This document shows, piece after piece, positions 1-7,615 of a stretch of DNA of 28,444 nucleotides. The DNA is from Bog-159 sp049514955 (GTDB taxonomy: Bacteria > Acidobacteriota > Terriglobia > Bryobacterales > Bryobacteraceae): assembly GCA_049514955.1 (NCBI GenBank), contig JBEKUO010000023.1, forward strand, positions 1 to 28,444, given 5' to 3'. A program made the translations under genes and the position numbers. The notes below the pieces were generated by a model. That model worked only from the letters and a program-made list of their open reading frames with translations. It ran no database searches and had not been told where the DNA came from. The first letter of the stretch is position 1; the number at the start of each line of letters is the position of its first letter.

Positions 1-128
1 TGAAGGCTACAGCGGTCGGCCAATTCTTCTTGGGAAATGCCGAGGCGGGAACGGAGCGCGCGCACATTGCCCGCGAGCACTTTGCGAATTTCAACTCCGG
101 GTTTTCGCAACGTTCTTTGGTGCTTCAT
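1..128 (-). CDS. XRE-family helix-turn-helix regulator, N-terminal part (runs off left edge)
   Basis: Reading leftward from an ATG at 128, the open frame gives 42 residues without a stop and leaves the window. After a basic N-terminus (MKHQRTLRKPGVEIR) the segment VLAGNVRALRSRLGISQEEL is the typical first two helices of an XRE/Cro-type DNA-binding domain: a hydrophobic-Arg-rich helix 1, then the G-x-S-Q-E-E-L start of helix 2. Such proteins are usually small transcriptional regulators or antitoxins. The rest of the gene, and therefore its partner, is outside the window. No clear ribosome binding site is visible upstream of the ATG, so the start is tentative. Confidence 0.6.
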   Translation of the reverse strand, partial: MKHQRTLRKPGVEIRKVLAGNVRALRSRLGISQEELADRCSL

Positions 129-293
129 GTGAAAATAGCGGCGGCGAAAGGGGTTCCGCACCAAAGGATCGAAGAAACGATGCCTACAGGTCTACAGAAT
201 ACGAGTAGCATGTTGAGGGCTGGAGTTTTGTACAATCGATTCTTTGGGGGTTCGGGTTATGCCACTTAGGTCAGGATTTAAACCGCTTCGGGA

Positions 294-647
294 GTGTTTG
301 CCGAGCAGGGAGCGCGAGAGTACCTCGCGGAGGTGCGGAAGAGGGGTTGCACATCCGTTTACGAGAGGCAAAAAAATCGCTACATCGACGAGTTCTTGCG
401 GTTTTGCGAGAAGACTTCCAAAACCACCAACCCAAAACGGATAACGGCTTCGGATTTGACCGGCTACGGCAAGCACCTTGAGAAACAGAAGCAGAACTAT
501 ACGACCGCGCGGACAAAGATGTTGATCGCCATTCAGTGGTGTCGGTGGCTGGCGGCGACAAAGAAAATAGCAGGTGACCCGAGCGAAGGGATGAACGCCA
601 GTGCCATGGTTTCGGGCCTTAGAAAAGACGGGAAGGAAAAAGGGTGA
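294..647 (+). pseudogene. Tyrosine recombinase N-terminal (core-binding, SAM-like) fragment
   Basis: The frame opens after a stop at 279-281 and the first possible start is GTG at 294, giving 117 residues. The stretch from about residue 8 to 95 is all-helical and charged (REYLAEVRKRG, YERQKNRYIDEFLRFCEK, ITASDLTGYGKHLEKQ, TTARTKMLIAIQWCRWL), the pattern of the N-terminal DNA-binding domain of phage-type integrases, including the 'ITxxDLxxYxxxL' turn. There is no catalytic domain (no R...HxxR...Y) after it: the frame stops at 647 and none of the following frames continues it. I read it as a truncated integrase remnant; a small free-standing SAM-like DNA-binding protein is the alternative. Confidence 0.5.
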
Positions 648-956
648 AATCAATAGTTCAGCCGGTCGCGGCTCCGGGCCCTGTCAATCTCAGATAGGCG
701 CTTCTGAAATGCAGTGACGCTTGAAGGTCTGAAGCCTCGCTAGCGCCCCGGCAATCTCGGGTCTGCTGATGCAATTCCGGTCGGCGTGGTGCCTCCGCTC
801 GTCACCCCACAATCCCCTCACCGCGGCGAGGGTTCTTTCCAGCGTGAGGACTGCTTCTCCGGATGCACCCGTCCTGGGGCTTCACGCGACTTTAGGACAC
901 TACCAAGATCTTGGTATTGCGCCCAGAATCGGGGTACCATTCCATTTTGCCCTAAT
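648..956. other. Intergenic region upstream of uppP
   Basis: About 310 bases with no convincing reading frame. Open frames here lack family features and look like chance in GC-rich DNA. The one clear structure is a perfect 16-bp palindrome at 901-916. No good promoter hexamer pair was found. Confidence 0.5.
901..916. promoter_or_regulatory. Perfect 16-bp palindrome upstream of uppP (candidate operator)
   Basis: The sequence TACCAAGATCTTGGTA reads identically on both strands. It lies 41 bp before the uppP start codon, in the place expected for an operator of a homodimeric regulator. The protein that would bind it is unknown. Confidence 0.45.
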
Positions 957-1802
957 ATGCCCATCTACCAAGTGATCGTGCTGGCCATCGTGCAAGGCTT
1001 GACCGAGTTCTTACCGGTCAGCAGCACGGCCCATTTGTATCTCACCTCCTGGCTGTTGGGCTGGCAAACAGAAAGCCTCTCGTTCGATATCGCCTTGCAC
1101 ATCGGCACGCTGCTGGCCGTGCTGATCTACTTTTTTCGCGACTGGGTGCAGATTATCGCGCACGGTTTCGGCATACGCTACGGGCGCGACGAAGAACTGG
1201 AGCGGAACAGCGGGCTGCTCTGGCTGCTGGCGATCGGCTCTGTTCCGGTAGGCATCGCTGGGTTGCTCTTCAACAAGCAGGCCGAAGGCGCCTGGCGTAA
1301 TCCGCTCGTGATCGGCAGCATGCTCGTCGGTATCGGAGTGTTGATGGGTATCGCCGAATGGGCCGGCCGTAAGACGCGCGACATAGCCGGGGTTAACTTT
1401 GTCGACGCGTCTGTGATCGGCGTCGCACAGGCGCTGGCGGTGGTGCCGGGAGTCTCCCGCAGCGGCATCACCATTACCGCCGGATTGTTTCGCAATTTAA
1501 ATCGGGAAACCGCGGCGCGATATTCGTTCCTCCTTTCGACCCCGGCCATCGGCGCGGCGGCCGCCAAGGCGGTCTACGACATGATCAAGCACAAAGCCCT
1601 GGATGCACCGTCAGGCGCGCTGGCATTGAGCCACACCGGTCTCGCGGTGGGCATCGCGGTCAGCGCCATTACCGGGATTATCGTGATCGCCTGGTTCCTG
1701 CGTTTCTTGCGCCAACGCAGCTTGTGGATCTTCGTGTTTTATCGCATCGTTTTTGGCATAATAGTGCTTGCTCTGGCTTTCTTCCGCCGGCCAGCGGGAT
1801 GA
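957..1802 (+). CDS. uppP: Undecaprenyl-diphosphatase UppP (BacA family)
   Basis: Integral membrane phosphatase that converts undecaprenyl diphosphate to the monophosphate carrier used for peptidoglycan and other envelope polymers; its family confers bacitracin resistance when overproduced. The 281-residue product has the family length. Motif 1 is visible at residues 13-26 (QGLTEFLPVSSTAH, with Gln13/Glu17, Ser22-Ser23 and His26) and motif 2 at 164-170 (PGVSRSG, with Arg168). Several hydrophobic membrane segments follow. I chose ATG at 957 because motif 1 begins at residue 13, as in known UppP proteins; the frame is open further upstream, but that extension is not hydrophobic or conserved-looking. 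The stop overlaps the start of ftsK by four bases (ATGA), so the two are probably translationally coupled. Confidence 0.95.
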   Translation: MPIYQVIVLAIVQGLTEFLPVSSTAHLYLTSWLLGWQTESLSFDIALHIGTLLAVLIYFFRDWVQIIAHGFGIRYGRDEELERNSGLLWLLAIGSVPVGIAGLLFNKQAEGAWRNPLVIGSMLVGIGVLMGIAEWAGRKTRDIAGVNFVDASVIGVAQALAVVPGVSRSGITITAGLFRNLNRETAARYSFLLSTPAIGAAAAKAVYDMIKHKALDAPSGALALSHTGLAVGIAVSAITGIIVIAWFLRFLRQRSLWIFVFYRIVFGIIVLALAFFRRPAG

Positions 1803-4144
1803 AGCTCTTATCTCCGACTCCACAAAAGCGGTTCAACGAACTGTTCGGTCTGCTGCTGCTGTCGCTGGGCCTCGTGGTCCTGCTCAGCCTCGCTTCCTAC
1901 CACTTCCAGGATCCATCCGGGAACACGGTCGCCGCCGCGCGGCCGGCCAACTTGATCGGCTATCCGGGCGCCTGGCTCTCCGACCTGCTGCTGCAGGGCT
2001 TCGGCATCGCCGCGTTCCTGTTTCCCGCTTTCCTGTTCGGGCTGGCCTGGAAATGGGTTCGCTCGGAGGAAGTCGAGGCCGGCGCGATCAAGCTCTGCGG
2101 GATGGCGCTGCTGCTGCTAAGCCTTGCCGCGGTGGTTTCATTCGCGCCGCGGCTCACGCTCTTCGCCAGCGCGATTCCCCTCGGCGGTGTCCTGGGCCTG
2201 GTGCTGGCGCATTATTTAATGCGCGCGCTGAATCCCACCGGCGCGATTCTGCTCACCATCACAATGCTGATCGTTTCCGTCTACCTGGTCTCCACTTTCA
2301 CGATGTCGAAGCTGGCCGTCTGGTTCGCCGGGCCGCTGAGCTATCTAAGGGCCGTGAGAGAAGCCTGGCAAGGGTGGCGGCAGCAGCGCCGCAAATGGAG
2401 CGAAGAGAAAGCGCGAATTCGCGCGGCACAGAAGGCGGAGAAGCGCAGGCGGGCAGCGCCTGCACCTGAATTAGCTTCTGCCCCCACTGAGGACAATGCG
2501 CCGCCATTCGACATCGTCGACGAGACGCCTGCCGCGCGCGAAGATATCCCCATTTGCCCGCTCGACGAAGCGCCCCCCACGCCGGCGCCGGCGTACGAAC
2601 CGGTCCCACTACCTGTTCCGGGCCCGGTCCTGGTGCAGAACACGCGGCCTTCAGCGCCCACGCCGTACCGGCTCCCCAGCACCGACCTTCTCAACGAGGG
2701 GCAGGGTCGCAGCCCGTATGACGAGCAGGAGCTGAAAGACATCGCGGTACGCATCAAGTCGAAGTTCGAAGAGTTCAACGTGCTCGGATCGGTAGTGCAG
2801 ATCAACCCGGGCCCGGTGGTGACGACTTTCGAATTCAAGCCCGAAGCCGGCATCAAATACAGCCGCATCACCACGCTCACCGAGGATCTCTGCCTGGGCT
2901 TGCAGGCCGAATCCATACTGATCGAGCGCATCCCCGGCAAGCCCACCGTGGGCATCGAGGTGCCCAACAGCAAGCGCGAAGTGATCGCCCTGCGCCAGAT
3001 GCTGGAGTCCGACGAATTCGCGCAGGCGCAGTCGCGGCTCACGATTTCGATGGGCAAGGACATCAACGGGCGCATCAAGGTGGCGGCGCTGGAGTCCATG
3101 CCGCACCTGCTGATCGCCGGCTCGACCGGATCGGGCAAGAGCGTCATGATCAACTCCATGGTGATGTCGATCCTGTACAAATCCACGCCGGATGAAGTGC
3201 GCATGATCATGGTGGACCCCAAGCGCGTGGAATTGGGCATGTACGAGGGCATTCCGCACCTGCTGACACCAGTGATCACCGATCCCAAGAAGGCCACCAA
3301 CGCGCTGCGCAACGCGGTGCTTGAGATGGATCGCCGCTTGCGCCTGCTGGCCGAATTCGGCGTGCGCAATATCGACCAGTTCAATAAGAAGATCCGCAAA
3401 AAGCGGGAAGAGCCACGCAGCCTCTTCGAAGAGGACGAAGCCACGGCGGAAGACTTGCGGCCGCTGCCTTACATCCTGATCCTGATCGACGAGTTGGCCG
3501 ACCTGATGATGCTGGAGGGCCGCAACGTGGAGGAGTCCGTCACCCGCCTCGCGCAAATGGCGCGCGCGGTGGGCATGCATCTGGTGCTGGCCACCCAGCG
3601 CCCCAGCGTGGATGTGATCACCGGTCTGATCAAGGCCAATTTTCCTTCGCGCATCAGCTTCCGCGTGGCCACCCGCGTCGACTCCCGCACGGTGCTGGAC
3701 GTGATGGGCGCCGAACACCTGCTGGGCAAGGGCGACATGCTTTTCCTGCCGCCGGGATCGTCGCGCCTGATCCGCGTGCACGGCGCATTCGTCACCGAAA
3801 CCGAAATCAACCGCGTGGTGGATTTCTGGAAGGAGCAGGCCACGCCGGAGTACGACCAGTCGTTCCTGGTGGCGCCGCCCGACGCCGAGGAACCGGAAAG
3901 CGAGGACGTTCCGGCCGGCGCGCAGGATCCGTTATACGAAGAGGCAGTGCGCATCGTGCTGGAGATGGGCAAGGCCTCGACTTCCACTTTGCAGCGCCGT
4001 CTGCGCCTGGGCTACGGCCGCGCCGCGCGCATACTCGATATGATGCAACGCGACGGCATCATCGGCCCGCCGGACGGCAGCAAGCCGCGGGAGGTACTGA
4101 AGCGTCCGGATTGGCTGCGGGAGACGGAAGATACGCTGCGATAA
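1799..4144 (+). CDS. ftsK: DNA translocase FtsK/SpoIIIE
   Basis: Septum-anchored ATPase that pumps chromosomal DNA toward the dif site during division. The 781-residue product has the full domain order. Five hydrophobic segments lie in residues about 16-165, followed by a charged Arg/Lys-Glu stretch and a Pro/Ala-rich linker to about residue 290. The RecA-like motor has Walker A GSTGSGKS at 441-448 and Walker B ILILIDEL with its Asp near 564, and a signature ATQRPSVDVITGLIKANFPSR region. A C-terminal winged-helix gamma domain (about 705-770, AVRIVLEMGKASTSTLQRRL) recognises oriented DNA signals. The linker is short compared with E. coli FtsK, as in Bacillus SpoIIIE. The start ATG at 1799 overlaps the uppP stop (1800-1802), which supports both the start choice and an operon. 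Confidence 0.95.
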   Translation: MKLLSPTPQKRFNELFGLLLLSLGLVVLLSLASYHFQDPSGNTVAAARPANLIGYPGAWLSDLLLQGFGIAAFLFPAFLFGLAWKWVRSEEVEAGAIKLCGMALLLLSLAAVVSFAPRLTLFASAIPLGGVLGLVLAHYLMRALNPTGAILLTITMLIVSVYLVSTFTMSKLAVWFAGPLSYLRAVREAWQGWRQQRRKWSEEKARIRAAQKAEKRRRAAPAPELASAPTEDNAPPFDIVDETPAAREDIPICPLDEAPPTPAPAYEPVPLPVPGPVLVQNTRPSAPTPYRLPSTDLLNEGQGRSPYDEQELKDIAVRIKSKFEEFNVLGSVVQINPGPVVTTFEFKPEAGIKYSRITTLTEDLCLGLQAESILIERIPGKPTVGIEVPNSKREVIALRQMLESDEFAQAQSRLTISMGKDINGRIKVAALESMPHLLIAGSTGSGKSVMINSMVMSILYKSTPDEVRMIMVDPKRVELGMYEGIPHLLTPVITDPKKATNALRNAVLEMDRRLRLLAEFGVRNIDQFNKKIRKKREEPRSLFEEDEATAEDLRPLPYILILIDELADLMMLEGRNVEESVTRLAQMARAVGMHLVLATQRPSVDVITGLIKANFPSRISFRVATRVDSRTVLDVMGAEHLLGKGDMLFLPPGSSRLIRVHGAFVTETEINRVVDFWKEQATPEYDQSFLVAPPDAEEPESEDVPAGAQDPLYEEAVRIVLEMGKASTSTLQRRLRLGYGRAARILDMMQRDGIIGPPDGSKPREVLKRPDWLRETEDTLR

Positions 4145-4216
4145 GGTCAACGATAGGCTTCCCGGTGACGGCCGAATGTCATTGGACCCGCACTCTATGC
4201 CCCTCCGCCACACGTA

Positions 4217-4245
4217 TTGACAGCGTATATATATCCTGCTAGTCT
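4217..4245 (+). promoter_or_regulatory. Sigma70-type promoter of the toxin-antitoxin pair
   Basis: A perfect -35 box TTGACA (4217-4222) is followed by a 17-base spacer and TAGTCT (4240-4245), which matches four of six bases of TATAAT. The spacer holds an alternating TATATATAT run (4226-4234), a self-complementary stretch that could serve as an autoregulatory operator. The predicted transcription start falls at about 4251-4253, on the GTG start codon of the toxin. Confidence 0.6.
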
Positions 4246-4250
4246 GAGCG

Positions 4251-4538
4251 GTGAAGCCTGAAATTGCATTTGAGTGGGACGCCGGCAATATTGCCCGTCT
4301 CAGGCTGCACCGGGTGAGTCCGCCGGAAATAGAAGAGGTTCTCCAGAACGAACCGCTGGACCTTGAGTATGACATCGAAGCTGGCGAAGAGCGTTACAAA
4401 TCTCTCGGCGCGACGTCCCGAGGGCGCATTCTGATTGTGGTCTGGACGGCGAGGAGCGCACGTATCCGGCCCATTACGGCGTACACGGCATCCAAAAAGT
4501 ATCGGATACTGTTTTTGAAATCCAGAGGGATGCAATGA
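4251..4538 (+). CDS. brnT: BrnT-like (DUF497) ribonuclease toxin
   Basis: The 95-residue protein matches the BrnT layout: FEWD near residues 7-10, a basic-hydrophobic helix ending before VSPPEIEEVL, an acidic middle segment, then EERYKSLGATSRGRILIVVWTAR and a C-terminal RPITAYTASKKYR. BrnT toxins are small RelE-fold RNases that inhibit translation and are neutralised by a ribbon-helix-helix antitoxin encoded downstream, as here. The start is GTG at 4251, since no in-frame alternative lies closer to FEWD. Its stop TGA (4536-4538) overlaps the antitoxin ATG. The promoter geometry suggests a leaderless or nearly leaderless mRNA. The family call is by motif reading, not a search. Confidence 0.8.
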   Translation: MKPEIAFEWDAGNIARLRLHRVSPPEIEEVLQNEPLDLEYDIEAGEERYKSLGATSRGRILIVVWTARSARIRPITAYTASKKYRILFLKSRGMQ

Positions 4539-4840
4539 AGAAAGCACAGATTCCCGCGTTTCGCTCGGAGTCCGCGGAGGCGCAATGGTGGTATGAAAAT
4601 CGCGAGGTGCTGGACCGCGATTTTGAAAAAGCCGCGAAGGCGGGAACGCTAAAGAAGTTGACGCGCGAGGAATTGCTAAAGCGCCTGTCCGCTTCGCGTG
4701 TTATTTCCATCCGATTGCCCCAAGGCGACCTTGCGAGATTGCGCCGGCTGGCCGCGCAAAATGGCTTGCCGTATCAAACATACATGAAATCTCTGCTGCA
4801 CCAGGCGCTCGAAAGGGAAGAAAAGCGCCGGGCAAGCTGA
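4535..4840 (+). CDS. BrnA/CopG-type ribbon-helix-helix antitoxin
   Basis: The 101-residue product has the two-part structure of antitoxins paired with BrnT. The N-terminal half (PAFRSESAEAQWWYENREV) resembles the 'xFxSExEExxWWxxxx' toxin-contacting segment. The C-terminal half contains a ribbon-helix-helix signature: VISIRLPQGDLARLRRLAAQ forms the DNA-contacting strand and helix, then NGLPYQTYMKSLLHQALE. It presumably neutralises the upstream toxin and represses the shared promoter. The ATG at 4535 overlaps the toxin stop by four bases, the usual translational coupling in such operons. It is slightly longer than the shortest BrnA proteins; a neighbouring CopG-type antitoxin family is an equally good name. 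Confidence 0.75.
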   Translation: MKKAQIPAFRSESAEAQWWYENREVLDRDFEKAAKAGTLKKLTREELLKRLSASRVISIRLPQGDLARLRRLAAQNGLPYQTYMKSLLHQALEREEKRRAS

Positions 4841-5210
4841 ATCCGGGTTGTCCGGCCAGTAGCGGCCGCACTGATTCTACAAGACTAGAAGCGTTGCAGG
4901 ATTCGCTATCCATGGTTCTCGCCAACCTACAGAGGAAGGCGGCCCCATCGACCTCGGTGGCGTAGGAGATTCTTTCGATCACAGCGTCTTAGGCGGTGAT
5001 GTCGCTATCGATCTCGTTGCGGCTGGCGTGTAGTTCGTCAGCGCTCCAACTTCTGAATCAGCCTCGACCAATCCTAGTCTAACAGCCCGTGGTAGAAGTC
5101 CCGGCAGGCTCAATGCTTCTCCACCAAAGGTCTCAAGTGTTGGTTCGCCGTGGTGGGGCAGGCGCTTTCGCCTGCCAACCGCGACTCACAGTGAGTTCTG
5201 CCACCGGCTG
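4841..5210. other. Intergenic region with one hairpin repeat
   Basis: About 370 bases between the convergent toxin-antitoxin operon and the minus-strand antitoxin gene. I read both strands looking for the RES-domain toxin normally paired with a MbcA/ParS-type antitoxin and found only frames broken by stops. The sole recognisable element is the hairpin repeat at 5153-5179. Confidence 0.5.
5153..5179. repeat. Hairpin repeat, module A
   Basis: A 27-base unit beginning GTGGGGC and ending GCCAAC. Its core is the inverted repeat GCAGGCG / CGCCTGC around the loop CTTT. The same unit recurs at 11478, 16590, 16714, 20191 and 24140, with variants at 12021, 12631 and 14985-15067. Confidence 0.9.
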
Positions 5211-5639
5211 CTAGGCGTAGGCCCCCGCAGCAATTCCGTCGATGGCCCGAATTACAGCCGCAGCGCCTTCCATCGCCAACACGCCGATCGGCCGGGCGCC
5301 GCCGAGCAGCGGCTCCGAGCCAACCAGCCACATGGCCGTTGCCTCTCGACTATACACGCGCATGATACGCGTCAATACGTCGTGTAGATCCACGATCCGC
5401 CGCCCCATTTCACTGCCGATGTCTTCCTTTCCTGTAGTCCAACAACGCGAGACTTGCGCGCGATCCGCACCGAGTAGCCGGGCGGTGGCATTGGTTCCTA
5501 GCGCTTCTATTACCCGGGCCAAGAGCGGCGACACATCGGCCAAGACCACTGCGGACGGCCTCAGAACGACGCCCTTAATGATCGGTGTCCAGGCACGAGT
5601 CTTGCGCTTCCGGCCCTGCCATGGATACGTCGCCGGCAT
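5211..5639 (-). CDS. MbcA/ParS/Xre-type antitoxin (DUF2384), orphan
   Basis: The C-terminal 45 residues carry the toxin-binding DUF2384 signature: AMWLVGSEPLLGGARPIGVL (residues 102-121), then a helix ending in the typical 'AIDGIAAGAYA' with a small residue and aromatic at the very end. Residues about 51-80 (ATARLLGADRAQVSRCWTTG) form the Xre-like helical region. Proteins of this family neutralise RES-domain NAD+-degrading toxins encoded immediately next to them. Here neither neighbour encodes a RES protein: downstream is noncoding and the upstream gene is a PH-domain membrane protein, 13 bases away in the same orientation. The start at 5639 is uncertain, because the first 30 residues are not conserved-looking. 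Confidence 0.75.
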   Translation of the reverse strand: MPATYPWQGRKRKTRAWTPIIKGVVLRPSAVVLADVSPLLARVIEALGTNATARLLGADRAQVSRCWTTGKEDIGSEMGRRIVDLHDVLTRIMRVYSREATAMWLVGSEPLLGGARPIGVLAMEGAAAVIRAIDGIAAGAYA

Positions 5640-5652
5640 CCGCGCGCCGCGC

Positions 5653-6138
5653 TTAAGCCGGAGCGGCCAGGCCCGTGCGCTCCCAAATGGCGCGCGCCAA
5701 CTCCTCGGGCCGCTGCGAACCGACCAGCACGCGCTCGCCGCTCACCAGTTCCATGCGCACGCCCCGCTTGCCGCGCGCGTGGAAGACCATCCCCCGCGCC
5801 GCCCAGCGCACGCCCCACCCGCCGTAATCCCTGATGGGCCGATACGTGAACACCTCCGCGCGCGCGATCTGATTCCACGGGATGGCCCGATCCGGCCACA
5901 ACTGGATAAAGCGAATCGACAAAACGTCGTCCCGAACCTCAGTCAGGAGCTTCATCTGGGAAATCCACACGGCCACCACCAACGTCACCACAAACGCCGG
6001 CCAAAGCAGGATACCCGGTCCAATGGGCCGCCCTAGCCACACTTGCCGGTACAGGCCGTATCCGACAATGATGCACGGAACCAGCATCGCGGCCGTCCAA
6101 AACCACTCAAAGCGCTGCTCTTCGCGAAAATGCACCAT
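5653..6138 (-). CDS. Two-TM PH-domain-like membrane protein (DUF6141-like)
   Basis: A 161-residue protein with two hydrophobic segments (about residues 13-31 and 43-62) and a soluble C-terminal domain. That domain has the features of small bacterial PH-like membrane proteins: a beta-rich region, PWNQIARAEVFTYRPIRDYGGWGVRW (80-105), then RGVRMELVSGERVLVGSQRPEELARAI. The 'DYGGWGVR' signature is what I associate with DUF6141. The function is unknown. The start ATG at 6138 lies in the first copy of a 75-bp tandem duplication, so the ribosome binding site and first 18 codons exist twice. It is followed after 13 bases by the orphan antitoxin gene and is probably cotranscribed with it. Confidence 0.7.
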   Translation of the reverse strand: MVHFREEQRFEWFWTAAMLVPCIIVGYGLYRQVWLGRPIGPGILLWPAFVVTLVVAVWISQMKLLTEVRDDVLSIRFIQLWPDRAIPWNQIARAEVFTYRPIRDYGGWGVRWAARGMVFHARGKRGVRMELVSGERVLVGSQRPEELARAIWERTGLAAPA

Positions 6139-6241
6139 CGGGACTTCGATTCAATGTAGCATCGCGGCCGTCCAAAACCATTCAAAGCGCTGCTCTTCGC
6201 GAAAATGCACCATCGGGACTTCGATTCAATGTAGCATCGCG
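6083..6241. repeat. 75-bp tandem duplication spanning a gene start
   Basis: Positions 6083-6157 and 6158-6232 are the same 75-base unit, with one difference that I can see (CCACTC versus CCATTC), followed by nine bases of a third copy. The unit contains the upstream region, start codon and first 18 codons of the PH-domain protein gene. Near identity indicates a recent event or strong purifying pressure on both copies. Confidence 0.95.
6151..6213 (-). other. Duplicated leader ORF (20 codons) upstream of the PH-domain gene
   Basis: The second repeat copy carries its own ATG (6213) and the same first 18 codons as the real gene, then two new codons and a stop at 6151-6153. If the duplicated ribosome binding site is used, a 20-residue leader peptide is made just upstream of the true start, in the same frame. 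It is a by-product of the duplication; whether it is translated or attenuates the gene is unknown. Confidence 0.6.
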
Positions 6242-6263
6242 TACGCGACCGTGGGCTACGGAT

Positions 6264-7115
6264 CTAATAGCGGTCCCAGGGAGCCTGCTCCGAATTGCGC
6301 CGGCGGACTCCCAACGCGCCGTCGATCACCCCCGCCGAGAAGCCGGCCGGCGCTGCGCCCGCTGTCGCGTAACGGTAGAGAGCCACCGTAAAAATCCCCT
6401 TGACAGCGGAAGTGACCGTCGCCAGGATGAGCAGGTAAACGGCCGCCAGAATGATTCCAGCGACCGGGTCCCAGCGCCAACAGACCGCTGCCAGCGCCAA
6501 CGCCGGAAGCGACAGAAGAAAGCTCAGCAGGCCGAAGCCGAAGCTGCCCGCCACCTGTTCGCCCCAGTGGCTCCGGAACAGCTCCTCCGATCGATGTATG
6601 GCATCGAATACGCCGCGCTCCTCGAACAGAAGCACCGGCACGATCAGGTAAGTGAGCAGCGTCCATGCCAGGCTCAAGCCCGAGGCGACTATGCTCAGAA
6701 GCGGGTTACGGCGATCTCGTACGGAATGCAGCACGAGCCCCACCGTGGCGGCCACGAATGCCCAAGCGGCGATGCGCCCCATACGGCCGCACGCAATGCG
6801 CAAGCCGGCGCTCACGCTGGGCTTTCCGCCAGACAGCCGTATATTCGCGCAGCCCATCAGCGCGCTGTTGAAGAAGATTCCCACCAGGAAATTGATGTAG
6901 TACCACACGAAGAGCACCGCATAGCTATCCCAGGCCGCTTTGTGCAGCCGGATGGCTTCGAAGACGCCGTCCTGATAGAGCGGAATGAAGAAACTCGCGC
7001 CTAACAGCAGGGCCGAGATGCCGCTCAACACCGGAAACACGAGCATCTCCGTATCCGCGGCCAGCACCGCGAAGCTCTCCTTGAATAGTTGCCATGCCAG
7101 ATCTACCCTACCCAC
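6264..7115 (-). CDS. Polytopic membrane protein (DUF6159-like)
   Basis: A 283-residue protein with six hydrophobic segments (about 25-47, 65-90, 110-130, 142-168, 190-216 and 218-242). The N-terminus (LAWQLFKESFAVLAADTEMLVFPVLSG) has the 'W-x-x-x-x-S-x-x-V-L-x-x-D-x-E-L-x-x-F-P' pattern that I associate with DUF6159 integral membrane proteins. The loop containing EERGVFDAIHRSEELFRSHWGEQ resembles a conserved amphipathic segment of the same family. The function is unknown. It precedes the PH-domain gene on the minus strand with a 125-base gap filled by the tandem duplication. Confidence 0.7.
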   Translation of the reverse strand: MGRVDLAWQLFKESFAVLAADTEMLVFPVLSGISALLLGASFFIPLYQDGVFEAIRLHKAAWDSYAVLFVWYYINFLVGIFFNSALMGCANIRLSGGKPSVSAGLRIACGRMGRIAAWAFVAATVGLVLHSVRDRRNPLLSIVASGLSLAWTLLTYLIVPVLLFEERGVFDAIHRSEELFRSHWGEQVAGSFGFGLLSFLLSLPALALAAVCWRWDPVAGIILAAVYLLILATVTSAVKGIFTVALYRYATAGAAPAGFSAGVIDGALGVRRRNSEQAPWDRY

Positions 7116-7241
7116 TGCGGTCAGCCTCCTCGCCCATAGTATCGCCTGCCTGGCAAGCTGACCGCTATTGAAATGTCACGTGTAATCGACCAAAGTTATC
7201 GGGGCGATTCACCCCAGGCTCATCCACGGTAGAATGATCTG

Positions 7242-7598
7242 ATGCCCAGCCCAGAACCGTTCAAAATCGACGCCATGGACGCCACGTCCGGAGCCAGAAT
7301 CCTGAAGCTCAACGGCCCGCTGACCCTCCACTCCCTCTTCGACTTCCAGGAATTGGTCCGTCTGGAGCACAAGAAGCCTATCATTCTGGACTTGACCGGC
7401 GTCGCCTATATGGACTCTGCCGGCCTCGGTTCCGTGATCGGTGCCTTCGTAAGCTGCCAGAGAACGGATCGCGGGTTCGCGATCACCGGGATCAGCGACC
7501 GGATTAATACTCTGTTCCTGGTCGCGCACGTAAACGATTTCTTGCCGTGCTTCGATTCGCTCGAAACCGCGGAGAACAGCGTGAAGCCACGAAAGTAA
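7242..7598 (+). CDS. STAS-domain anti-sigma factor antagonist
   Basis: A 118-residue single-domain protein. The core is ILDLTGVAYMDSAGLGSVIG: a buried strand followed by the D-S-A-G loop whose serine (Ser59) is the residue phosphorylated by anti-sigma kinases in SpoIIAA/RsbV proteins. Its length and the absence of other domains fit a stand-alone antagonist acting in partner switching or, alternatively, in a phosphatase-kinase signalling module. No kinase or sigma factor gene is adjacent, so its partner is unknown. It is divergent from the minus-strand membrane-protein genes. Confidence 0.85.
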   Translation: MPSPEPFKIDAMDATSGARILKLNGPLTLHSLFDFQELVRLEHKKPIILDLTGVAYMDSAGLGSVIGAFVSCQRTDRGFAITGISDRINTLFLVAHVNDFLPCFDSLETAENSVKPRK

Positions 7599-7615
7599 CG
7601 CTTGATATTTAGTTG

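Noticed and set aside
2341..3781. Long minus-strand open frames (367 and 376 codons) opposite ftsK
   Set aside because: They are antisense to a clear ftsK, are rich in Ser/Arg or His/Gln/Ala and show no domain; this is a usual effect of high GC codon use.
4841..5210. Possible RES-domain toxin gene next to the orphan antitoxin
   Set aside because: All frames on both strands are interrupted by stops and no RES motif was recognised.
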